Positions 1-8,709 of a DNA stretch of 10,965 nucleotides are shown here, piece after piece. The stretch is from positions 1 through 10,965 of the forward strand of contig DAINCF010000225.1 of assembly GCA_036732565.1 (NCBI GenBank). The letters run 5' to 3'. A program made the translations under genes and the position numbers. This DNA is from JAIVJN01 sp036732565. GTDB taxonomy: Bacteria > Acidobacteriota > Vicinamibacteria > Vicinamibacterales > UBA2999. The notes beneath the pieces are model-generated. The model did no database searches, was not told the origin of the DNA, and saw only the letters and a program-made list of their open reading frames with translations. The stretch's first letter is position 1; each line of letters starts with the position of its first letter.

Positions 1-472
1 CCTTGAACCGACTCGACACGTAGAGGTGATGGTCGGGCCCCATGGCCAGCGAGGTTGGATTGGCGATGCCGGTCACGAACGGCTCACGCGCGCCGTCCGG
101 CGTCACCCGGAAAATGGAGACGGGGACTTCCTGACCGCGCGACCCGCTGTAGGTCACGTAAACGCGCCCGCCGGCGTCGCACGCCGGACTATCGACTTGA
201 TGAAGTCCGGTCGCGAGCAGGCGGCCGACGTTAGCCACGAGGGTGATGCCTGGACACCACGCCGCCTTGACGTCGGTCGGTCCACCCTCGAGCTCCGCTG
301 GTACTTGGAGGACGATTCGCGAACGGGATGCGAAAACCGGACGAGCCGGCACGCCGCCGACGGTGATCGCCGTGAGCTCGGGCTCGGAGACCGGAAGATC
401 GCGCCCGATCAGCGCCAGGCGCGCGCCCGGCAAGACACGCGCGGGCTCCAGGCCCGTCAGCGCGGCAGACAC
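1..472 (-). CDS. IPT/TIG domain + NHL-type beta-propeller protein, 5' part only
   Basis: I translated the first 157 residues by hand; the 3' end lies beyond the left edge. Residues about 5-80 look like an IPT/TIG immunoglobulin-like fold (LEPARVLPGARLALIGRDLP, later ITVGGVPARPVF). From about residue 92 the protein has NHL/SMP-30-type propeller blades: VDSPACDAGGRVYVTYSG, then FRVTPDGAREPFVTGIANP, then GPDHHLYVSSRF. Such proteins are usually extracytoplasmic or binding proteins of unknown ligand; no enzymatic role can be claimed. The start is taken as GTG at 470-472, because an in-frame TGA at 500-502 leaves no other common start codon, although IPT-like sequence (KIRAVSAAL) seems to begin a few residues earlier. 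No good ribosome binding site is visible. It lies 109 bp downstream of the HNH gene on the same strand, with two hairpins between. No signal peptide is seen from this start. Confidence 0.72.
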   Translation of the reverse strand, partial: MSAALTGLEPARVLPGARLALIGRDLPVSEPELTAITVGGVPARPVFASRSRIVLQVPAELEGGPTDVKAAWCPGITLVANVGRLLATGLHQVDSPACDAGGRVYVTYSGSRGQEVPVSIFRVTPDGAREPFVTGIANPTSLAMGPDHHLYVSSRFK

Positions 473-501
473 AGCTCTGATCTTACGAGGAAATCGAGAT
501 C

Positions 502-523
502 AGGCCGCCCTGAAGGGCGGCCT
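502..523. repeat. GC-rich perfect hairpin, REP-like
   Basis: Inverted repeat with arms AGGCCGCCCT (502-511) and AGGGCGGCCT (514-523) around a 2-base loop GA. It has no T tract on either strand, so a standard intrinsic terminator is unlikely. It shares the design, and much of the GGCC-rich sequence, of the hairpin at 556-577, which suggests a dispersed intergenic repeat family. It lies just upstream of the IPT/TIG gene. Confidence 0.7.
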
Positions 524-555
524 CGACATGCGTTCGGACCCGAGCTCTTTCGTAG

Positions 556-577
556 CGGCCGGCCTTCAGGCCGGCCG
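556..577. repeat. GC-rich perfect hairpin, REP-like, partner of 502-523
   Basis: Inverted repeat with arms CGGCCGGCCT (556-565) and AGGCCGGCCG (568-577) around a 2-base loop TC (GA on the other strand, matching the loop at 502-523). It lies 5 bp past the HNH stop codon. It could weaken read-through or stabilise the 3' end of the HNH transcript, but it lacks a following U run. Confidence 0.7.
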
Positions 578-581
578 ACCA

Positions 582-1127
582 CTACGTGTCGTCCAGTTCC
601 AGATTCCAGTACAGATAGTCGCGCCAGCTCTCGGGCGCCTGGCGCAGCCCGATCGTGATGCGGATGGCCGGAGCGGAATCCGGACGCTTGGGATGACGCA
701 CCAATCGCATGCGCGCCTCCACCGGTGTACGTCCACCCTTCTTCCGGTTGCACGAGACGCAGCACGTGACGATGTTCTCCCAGTCCTTCCTGCCGCCTTG
801 GGACACCGGAACGACGTGATCGAACGTGAGCTCGTGGGTGGGGAACGCCTCGGCGCAGTACTGGCAGGTGTACGCGTCCCGGGCGTAGATGTTGGCCCGG
901 GAGAACGGCACGTAGTCGAACCTCTTCTTGATCTTGACGTAGCGCAGCAGCCGGATCACCGAGGGCAGACGGAAGCTGAACGTGACGGCGCGGACCTCTC
1001 GATCGTGCGTCGCGATGATCTCGACCTTCCCCTGGCACCAGAGCGTGACTGCCTTCTGCCAGTTCACCACCTTCAGGGGCTCGAACGTCGCGTTCAGGAG
1101 GAGCGTCTGCTCCATGGCCGAGTTCAT
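582..1127 (-). CDS. HNH endonuclease family protein
   Basis: A 181-residue protein with a complete zinc-type HNH nuclease core. CQYC (Cys88, Cys91) is followed by LTFDHVVPVSQGG with Asp103-His104 as the expected metal/general-base pair, then NIVTCCVSCNRKK with Asn118, Cys123, Cys126 and Asn127. Cys88/91/123/126 would bind the structural zinc. The N-terminal LLLNATFEPLKVVNWQKAVT is typical of the widespread stand-alone chromosomal HNH family, whose cellular role and DNA target are generally unknown. The start is ambiguous: ATG at 1127 or ATG at 1115 (giving MEQTLLLNATFEPL, which looks more like the family). Neither has a clear Shine-Dalgarno sequence. No methylase or restriction partner is seen, so a restriction-modification role is not supported. 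Confidence 0.9.
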   Translation of the reverse strand: MNSAMEQTLLLNATFEPLKVVNWQKAVTLWCQGKVEIIATHDREVRAVTFSFRLPSVIRLLRYVKIKKRFDYVPFSRANIYARDAYTCQYCAEAFPTHELTFDHVVPVSQGGRKDWENIVTCCVSCNRKKGGRTPVEARMRLVRHPKRPDSAPAIRITIGLRQAPESWRDYLYWNLELDDT

Positions 1128-1253
1128 TGTGAAGGCTCAGCGGCCTTCTTGTCAACTTGCGATCCGCGTAAAACCCTCGTAACGCAAGGGTTAGGGCTTC
1201 GATCCGTACTTCGTGCTGGACCTGTGGACGCGAGTAACCGATACTCGAAACGC
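1128..1253. promoter_or_regulatory. Divergent intergenic region between the HNH and NlpC/P60 genes
   Basis: This 126-bp gap must hold promoters for two genes read outwards. On the minus strand a perfect TTGACA (1155-1150) is a plausible -35 element for the HNH gene. The hexamer 17 bp further on, TCACAA (1132-1127), is a poor -10 and overlaps the ATG at 1127, which would favour translation from the ATG at 1115. A short inverted repeat AACCCT (1172-1177) / AGGGTT (1187-1192) with a 9-base spacer sits near the middle and could be an operator. I could not identify a convincing plus-strand promoter. Confidence 0.3.
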
Positions 1254-1826
1254 ATGCATCGTGCGGTCCGGCTCGCAGCGAGCCTGATGCTATCGGCCGT
1301 GATGGCGGCGTGCGCATCGACCGGCGCCACGCCGCGTCCGTTCCCGACGCCCGGCGGCGCGCCGATCAAACCCCGCACGCCAGCTCCGCAACCGCCAACG
1401 ACCGTGCCCCCGGTAGCGGGACAACCACAGATGCCCATCCCTCCGATGGGCGGCGGAGACGGCTACGCGATTGCGGGCAGCGCGCTGTCGTTTCGCGGTG
1501 TGCCCTATCGCAACGGTGGCACCGATCCGTCGTCTGGGTTCGATTGCAGCGGGCTCGTGCAGTACGTGTTCGCGCAGTACGGCGTCACCCTCCCGCGCGA
1601 AGTGCGCGAGATTTATCGTGAAGGCAAGTCGGTGAATCGCAGCCGGCTGGAGCCGGGCGATCTCGTCTTTTTCTCGACGACAGCGCCGGGTGCGTCGCAC
1701 GTCGGCATCGCGCTCGGCGGCGACCAGTTCGTCCACGCGCCGAGCAATTCCGGCGTCGTCCGGGTGGAGCAGATCAGTGAAGAGTATTGGGCGCGGCGCT
1801 TCATTGGCGCGCGTCGGCTGAATTGA
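1254..1826 (+). CDS. NlpC/P60 family lipoprotein peptidase
   Basis: A 190-residue protein predicted to cut peptide stems of peptidoglycan from the periplasm. The N terminus (MHRAVRLAASLMLSAVMAAC) is a lipoprotein signal with the modified cysteine at Cys20. A Pro-rich, low-complexity linker covers about residues 25-68, and the NlpC/P60 domain covers about 72-190. The catalytic triad is visible: Cys98 in GFDCSGLVQYVF, His149 in ASHVGIALG and His161 in FVHAPS. The conserved RLEPGDLVFF segment (131-140) is present. ATG 1254 is chosen because it gives the signal peptide. The same frame stays open far upstream across the antisense of the HNH gene, but that stretch has no recognisable protein sequence. 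No strong ribosome binding site precedes it. It is transcribed alone, divergent from HNH and convergent with the mtgA-side genes. Confidence 0.93.
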   Translation: MHRAVRLAASLMLSAVMAACASTGATPRPFPTPGGAPIKPRTPAPQPPTTVPPVAGQPQMPIPPMGGGDGYAIAGSALSFRGVPYRNGGTDPSSGFDCSGLVQYVFAQYGVTLPREVREIYREGKSVNRSRLEPGDLVFFSTTAPGASHVGIALGGDQFVHAPSNSGVVRVEQISEEYWARRFIGARRLN

Positions 1827-1859
1827 CCCGAGCCAGGAAGACTGCGACCATCAACGCGC

Positions 1860-1887
1860 GTAGGGGCGGCTCGCGAGCCGCCCCTAC
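1860..1887. repeat. Perfect 28-bp palindrome between convergent genes
   Basis: The half-site GTAGGGGCGGCTCG (1860-1873) is followed by its exact reverse complement (1874-1887) with no spacer. It sits between the NlpC/P60 stop (1826) and the stop of the HExxH gene (1895), where a symmetrical hairpin could limit read-through from both sides. There is no T tract, so it is either a factor-independent block of unusual type or a dispersed REP-like element that landed in a convergent gap. Confidence 0.8.
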
Positions 1888-1894
1888 AGGTTCG

Positions 1895-2755
1895 TTACGC
1901 CGCGGCGGACGCGATGACGTGCACGGGCCGAGTGGCAGCGACGCCGAACTGGCGCATCTGAAGGTCGGCTTCCGAGAACATCGTAATCGCGCCGTCGTTG
2001 AGCGGCTGAATCAGAACGTCCCCAACCTCGGGCGGAGCGGGCTGCGGCTGCACCAGCTCCCGATAGCGGCGAGGATAAGACGGGAACTGGCGGAACGTCA
2101 CTCCCGCCACGCCGCTGTAGCGCGCCATCAATCCCGCGTAGTCGTATTGCAGGAACTCGAAGAGCTCGGGATCCGGTCGCGTGCCGAGATACACCTTGAC
2201 CATCTCGGCGACGTCTTCGAAGAAGCGCACGCCGTGGACGCTCGGCGATGGGGTGCCGTCCGGACGTTCGAAGACGCGCAGCCCTTGGCCGTTGGGATCC
2301 ATGTGATAGAGCTCGTGCACCACGGTATCGAGCTTCGCGAGCCACTCCGGCGTTGCTGACGGGTAGAGGGCCGCCTTGCGCGAGCGAGACAGCGATTGAT
2401 CGCAGAAGCGCGGCACGGCGAACGACACGAGGTACTGCAGATCCTGACCGGCCACGCGCACGCGGGGCGACCGGGTCACGAACCACTCCGTGCGGCGCGT
2501 CACGCGGCCGTTGTCGCGGTCTCTCCAGAAGAAGTAGCCGGGCTCGCTGTCGGGCACGCAGAGGCTGTGGCAGCTGGCGTAGGCGCCATCGGCGCCGGTG
2601 CGCCCGGGCCGCGCGAAGACGAGCACTTTTGTGAGATCGATGAAGCTGAGCGCTGGGACCCGAGCGACGATGTCGGCCATCAGCCGCATGAGGTGTCCGG
2701 TGTAGTCGATACCGCCGAGGTCCGTCGAATCGATTGGGTGAAGGGCAATGCTCAA
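1895..2755 (-). CDS. Putative HExxH zinc metallopeptidase-like protein
   Basis: A 286-residue protein of no named family that I can assign with certainty. It contains HELYH at residues 147-151 (VVHELYHMDPNGQGLRVF), a zincin-type HExxH motif; His174 (SVHG) or Glu180 could be the third zinc ligand. The N-terminal VPALSFIDLTKVLVFARPG (33-51) resembles the opening of the small 'putative (phage) metallopeptidase' family, in which a strand like this precedes a HELxH helix by about 100 residues; that match is from memory. No signal peptide is seen. The chosen start is TTG at 2755, 32 bp after the mtgA stop; no Shine-Dalgarno is visible. In-frame ATGs at residues 23 and 26, or a start further upstream, are possible. 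Its position suggests co-transcription with mtgA. The substrate is unknown, and catalysis is inferred from the motif only. Confidence 0.7.
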   Translation of the reverse strand: MSIALHPIDSTDLGGIDYTGHLMRLMADIVARVPALSFIDLTKVLVFARPGRTGADGAYASCHSLCVPDSEPGYFFWRDRDNGRVTRRTEWFVTRSPRVRVAGQDLQYLVSFAVPRFCDQSLSRSRKAALYPSATPEWLAKLDTVVHELYHMDPNGQGLRVFERPDGTPSPSVHGVRFFEDVAEMVKVYLGTRPDPELFEFLQYDYAGLMARYSGVAGVTFRQFPSYPRRYRELVQPQPAPPEVGDVLIQPLNDGAITMFSEADLQMRQFGVAATRPVHVIASAAA

Positions 2756-2787
2756 GGTTGCTGTCGACGCCGGGCGGCTCAGTCGTC

Positions 2788-3615
2788 CTATCCCCAGCGG
2801 CCTCTCACCTCGTAGAAAAGCAGGGAGCGTGCCCAGTCTGGAGGACGAGGTGGCGGCGGCGGTGTGGTATCCAGCGGCGCGAGGAGGACGGGGTCGGCTC
2901 CGGGGATGGTCAAGTTCGCAGGCTCGGATTCTGGCCGAATTCCCATACGTCGCAGGATGATCTGTTGTCTACGGCTGAGGCGGTGTGAGGGTCGCGCCGG
3001 GCTGAGCTCGCGCGGGTTGATGATGGCGCCGGCAAGCAAAGCTGCCTCGCTCGGTCCGAGCGCCGAGGCTGGTTTGCCGAAGTAAGCTCGAGCGGCCGCC
3101 TCGCAACCGAAGATGCCGTCGCCCCACTCGATCAGGTTGAGGTAGAGCTCGAGAATCCGGCGTTTGGTGAGCGCCGCCTCCAACCGCCGGGCAATCAGCA
3201 GCTCCTTGATCTTGCGGATGGGGTCGCGCGATGGCGACAGGTAGAGGTTCTTCGCCAGCTGCTGCGTGATGGTGCTGCCGCCGCGGACGAAACGGCCTTC
3301 CTCCCAGTTGCGCTCGAGCGAAGCCCTGAGCTGATCGATGTCCACGCCTTCGTGCTCGAAGAACGCCGCGTCTTCGGCCACGAGCACGGCACGCTTCAGG
3401 TTCTCGGAGATCTGTCCGTACGGCACCCAGCGCTGGCGCAGTTGGAAGCGTTCCCCTTCCTCCGCGGCCTCGCGCGCGCGCAGGTCCATGAACGCCGTCT
3501 TCTGCGGGTTGGTGGCGGCAAGGACGCGAACGTCGGGAAGCGTCAAGTAGACGTAGACGAGATACCCGAACGCCCCCGCGGCTATCGTCAACATCCAGTG
3601 AGCCACCGTGCGCAT
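2788..3615 (-). CDS. mtgA: Monofunctional peptidoglycan glycosyltransferase (GT51)
   Basis: A 275-residue inner-membrane enzyme that polymerises lipid II into glycan strands; it has no transpeptidase domain. One N-terminal membrane helix (about residues 8-25) anchors it. The GT51 motifs follow in order: EDAAFFEHEG (81-90, catalytic Glu81), GGSTITQQLAKN (112-123), RKIKE (134-138) and KRRILELYLN (151-160). The later EAALLAGAIINP (190-201) is also typical. Length suits the family, though the C-terminal 40 residues, with a PPPPPRPP stretch at 252-259, are a variable extension. ATG 3615 starts just before the membrane helix; there is no clear ribosome binding site. A GATAAT hexamer at 3629-3624 on the minus strand could be a -10, but no matching -35 is seen. 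It is likely co-transcribed with the HExxH gene; the sigma54-activator gene upstream ends 83 bp before it. Confidence 0.95.
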   Translation of the reverse strand: MRTVAHWMLTIAAGAFGYLVYVYLTLPDVRVLAATNPQKTAFMDLRAREAAEEGERFQLRQRWVPYGQISENLKRAVLVAEDAAFFEHEGVDIDQLRASLERNWEEGRFVRGGSTITQQLAKNLYLSPSRDPIRKIKELLIARRLEAALTKRRILELYLNLIEWGDGIFGCEAAARAYFGKPASALGPSEAALLAGAIINPRELSPARPSHRLSRRQQIILRRMGIRPESEPANLTIPGADPVLLAPLDTTPPPPPRPPDWARSLLFYEVRGRWG

Positions 3616-3698
3616 GCAGAATGATTATCGCATCCGCGCGCGGCGCGCTTCGCCGGCCAGGTCGCCGCGCGAGCCGCAGCGCGTTTCGGCGCGCAGGC

Positions 3699-6509
<2,811 letters not shown>

Positions 6510-6679
6510 GAGCGCTCCAGAGAAGCCGCTCGGGGGTTCACGGCCTCAGTGAACAGTCGATGTGGGCATCGCTCGGTGCGCCGTAAGCCGAACAAGTTTC
6601 AATCACGCCTGAAAGGCGAAGAAGTGAAGGCCAATGACGTGAGCTCTAGGTTTGCGCGAAAGGTCAGTCGACGTCGGAC
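6510..6679. other. Intergenic gap between activator and HD-GYP genes
   Basis: This 170-bp gap holds the GTTCAC/GTGAAC inverted repeat near the activator start. A weak AGGTC...GACCT pairing (6661-6681) overlaps the HD-GYP stop codon. I see no strong terminator and no clear sigma70 or GG-N10-GC sigma54 promoter by eye. The two genes could therefore be in one transcript. Confidence 0.35.
6515..6518 (-). promoter_or_regulatory. Ribosome binding site of the sigma54-activator gene
   Basis: On the minus strand GGAG (6518-6515) lies 5 bases before the ATG at 6509, supporting that start. Just upstream, an inverted repeat GTTCAC (6536-6541) / GTGAAC (6549-6554) with a 7-base spacer could be an operator or a leader hairpin; that part is speculative. 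Confidence 0.5.
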
Positions 6680-8581
6680 CTAGTGAACCGTTTGCGTCGG
6701 CTTGTTCTTCTTCATGTGTGCGCTGGATAACACAGACTCCACGAGTTTTGCAATCTCTGATGCCTCAAGAGTACGGGCAATGCCTTCGAGCACGATCGAA
6801 TCGCGTTCGCTGAATCCTCTCGGGTCATCAGCGTACACAGAGATTACTCCAATAGTGTCGCCTTTCGCATGAATTGGTACAGCAAGGCAACGGGAGGCTC
6901 GAACGCGGAGCAGTTCGGATGGAACATCGAGATTAGAATCGCCGTTCGTGATCGCCTTTCCATTGGCGGCGACCCAGCCAGAGATGCCCTTCCCCAACGA
7001 CATCGCAATCACCTGATCACTAATTCCGCTTCGCGTGCGCAGGCCGATCGACACGATTGCGTCCGTGTCTGGGTCTTTCAAAAACAACACGCACAGAATG
7101 GCGCCAGTCGCTCCCGCGACCGAATCAAGCACGTCTTGTACTTCCTGGCGAACCTTCTCATTCTCCATCGCGGCGATGGCAAGACGCGATTGAGTTGAAA
7201 AGGAGGCGACATTCGGGACCAGGCGCGGACCTGCCACCAGGGACTCCATCGGCGTCTCGCTCATTTTAGCGATCGTGGTGGCGAGCTTGTCCTTCACCTG
7301 CAAGAACGTATCGACGACCAGCGGGTCGTACATCGAGCCACGGCGCTGCAAGAGAATTGAAACTGCTTCCTCGTCCGTAAGCCGACGCCTGTAGGGCCGA
7401 TCCGATGTCAATGCGTCGAAGCAATCGACGACTGCAAGAATTCGCGCTCCAATTGGGATGTCGACCCCCCGAATTCCAGACGGGTAACCCGTTCCATCCC
7501 AATTCTCGTGGTGGTACCGAACGATCGGAACCACTGGATAAGGAAACTTAACCGAGGACAATATGTCCGCTCCGACGGTCGCGTGGAGCTTCATCTTTTC
7601 GAACTCGCCCGGCGTGAGGCGGCCCGGCTTGTTTAGGATGTGTTCAGGCACTACTAGTTTGCCCATATCGTGGAGCAGGGCTGCAGCCTCGATCGCCTTC
7701 GTCTGGTCTTGGTCGTTAATGCCGAGTTCGGACGCGAGCGCTAACGCCCACTGCTGGACACGACGAATGTGACCGTGTGTAACCTGATCCTTCGCGTCGA
7801 TCGCTGTCGCCAACGTCTCGATCGTCGACAGGTACAGCCGATTCACTTCCTCCACGTGGCGCACTGCGTCTTCGACACGATCCAGCGAGCTCTTGTATGT
7901 GAAGTACGAAATGACGAGTAGTGGGACAATGATGCTCAGTGCTGTGAGATCAATCGTGCGTGTGTACGACACCAGCAGTGCAGCAACAGACGCGCCGCCA
8001 AAATAATTGAGCGAAAGCCAAAGGAAGTTCTTCCGCCAAATTGAGAACGCTGTTTCAGCGCGCTCGATTGCAACGGCAATCGCGACCAGAGCACTGTTTA
8101 CTGTGAAGTAGACCAGCGTCAGCGCGACGAGCGGCAGAACGAGCTGGGGTAGCGGAACTGCTTGCTCAGGGCTCTGGTGCGAAAGAGGTGGAACTCCTGC
8201 TATCGCGTAGAAGACCGAACTTGCCGTCCAGATGGAAATCGCGGCAGACGTCACATTGAAGAGGAGTCGTAGCGGCTCCCTCGAGCGTCGGCGTGCGTAC
8301 CACGAGGCGACAAGCGTATCGAGGACGACTGTCAGGGTGCCGGCGCAGCCACCAAAGAGGAGGACTGAAGCAAAAACGAACGTCTCTGAAACCGAGAGGC
8401 GGGCCCGAAGGGAAGGGACTTTGATTGTGAACGAGCCGCTGAAGAACGTCAACCCAGCCAGAATTAGCCACTGTGAGTTGACTGGCTGCCCAAGCATCTC
8501 CGAAACACAGTGGCCAATGACGAGCAGACCAACTGCCGAGACGCCGACTACGTAGAGCTGGCCCCTGGGGGTTAGGTTCAT
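6680..8581 (-). CDS. Membrane HD-GYP phosphodiesterase with C-terminal GAF domain
   Basis: A 633-residue protein predicted to hydrolyse cyclic di-GMP. About seven hydrophobic helices fill residues 8-231 (roughly 10-26, 38-55, 66-94, 106-130, 145-172, 186-207, 211-231), forming a MASE-like sensor of uncertain named type. A short linker helix (232-255) leads to the HD-GYP domain, about 250-440. HD is at His304-Asp305 in LLHDMGK, followed by VPEHILNKPGRLTPGE, then His333 and the diagnostic HHENWDGTGYP (357-367), so the catalytic metal site appears intact. A GAF domain occupies about 465-612 (TGAILCVLFLKDPD, LGKGISGWVAANGKAI, CLAVPIHAKGDTIGVISVY). The tail is basic (KKNKPTQ). ATG 8581 has only a weak upstream purine stretch. 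It lies between the subtilase and the sigma54 activator on the same strand. GC is about 50-60%, below its flanks. Confidence 0.93.
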   Translation of the reverse strand: MNLTPRGQLYVVGVSAVGLLVIGHCVSEMLGQPVNSQWLILAGLTFFSGSFTIKVPSLRARLSVSETFVFASVLLFGGCAGTLTVVLDTLVASWYARRRSREPLRLLFNVTSAAISIWTASSVFYAIAGVPPLSHQSPEQAVPLPQLVLPLVALTLVYFTVNSALVAIAVAIERAETAFSIWRKNFLWLSLNYFGGASVAALLVSYTRTIDLTALSIIVPLLVISYFTYKSSLDRVEDAVRHVEEVNRLYLSTIETLATAIDAKDQVTHGHIRRVQQWALALASELGINDQDQTKAIEAAALLHDMGKLVVPEHILNKPGRLTPGEFEKMKLHATVGADILSSVKFPYPVVPIVRYHHENWDGTGYPSGIRGVDIPIGARILAVVDCFDALTSDRPYRRRLTDEEAVSILLQRRGSMYDPLVVDTFLQVKDKLATTIAKMSETPMESLVAGPRLVPNVASFSTQSRLAIAAMENEKVRQEVQDVLDSVAGATGAILCVLFLKDPDTDAIVSIGLRTRSGISDQVIAMSLGKGISGWVAANGKAITNGDSNLDVPSELLRVRASRCLAVPIHAKGDTIGVISVYADDPRGFSERDSIVLEGIARTLEASEIAKLVESVLSSAHMKKNKPTQTVH

Positions 8582-8624
8582 GTCGCTTGCCGCCGCTAGG
8601 ACTACTCTAGCGCAGCCTTTTCTA

Positions 8625-8640
8625 GGGCGACTAGTCGCCC
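8625..8640. repeat. Perfect 16-bp palindrome between subtilase and HD-GYP genes
   Basis: GGGCGACT (8625-8632) is followed directly by its reverse complement AGTCGCCC (8633-8640). It lies 44 bp upstream of the HD-GYP start and 70 bp past the subtilase stop. A two-fold symmetric site here could be an operator for the HD-GYP gene or the stem of a terminator, but neither strand has a T run after it. Confidence 0.6.
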
Positions 8641-8709
8641 CAGATAATCAATCGGCTCATTGGGCAATCTCCTGTAGTTCTGTGAACGAATTTCGCACAA
8701 GAATGGCCG

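Noticed and set aside
582..1127. HNH gene as part of a restriction-modification or phage defence island
   Set aside because: No methyltransferase, helicase, integrase or other defence gene is adjacent; the protein matches a stand-alone chromosomal HNH family.
243..1253. Long open frame upstream of and in frame with NlpC/P60, which could be read as an N-terminal extension
   Set aside because: It is the antisense of the clearly real HNH and IPT/TIG genes, and a lipoprotein signal begins at ATG 1254. Long antisense frames are expected in GC-rich DNA.
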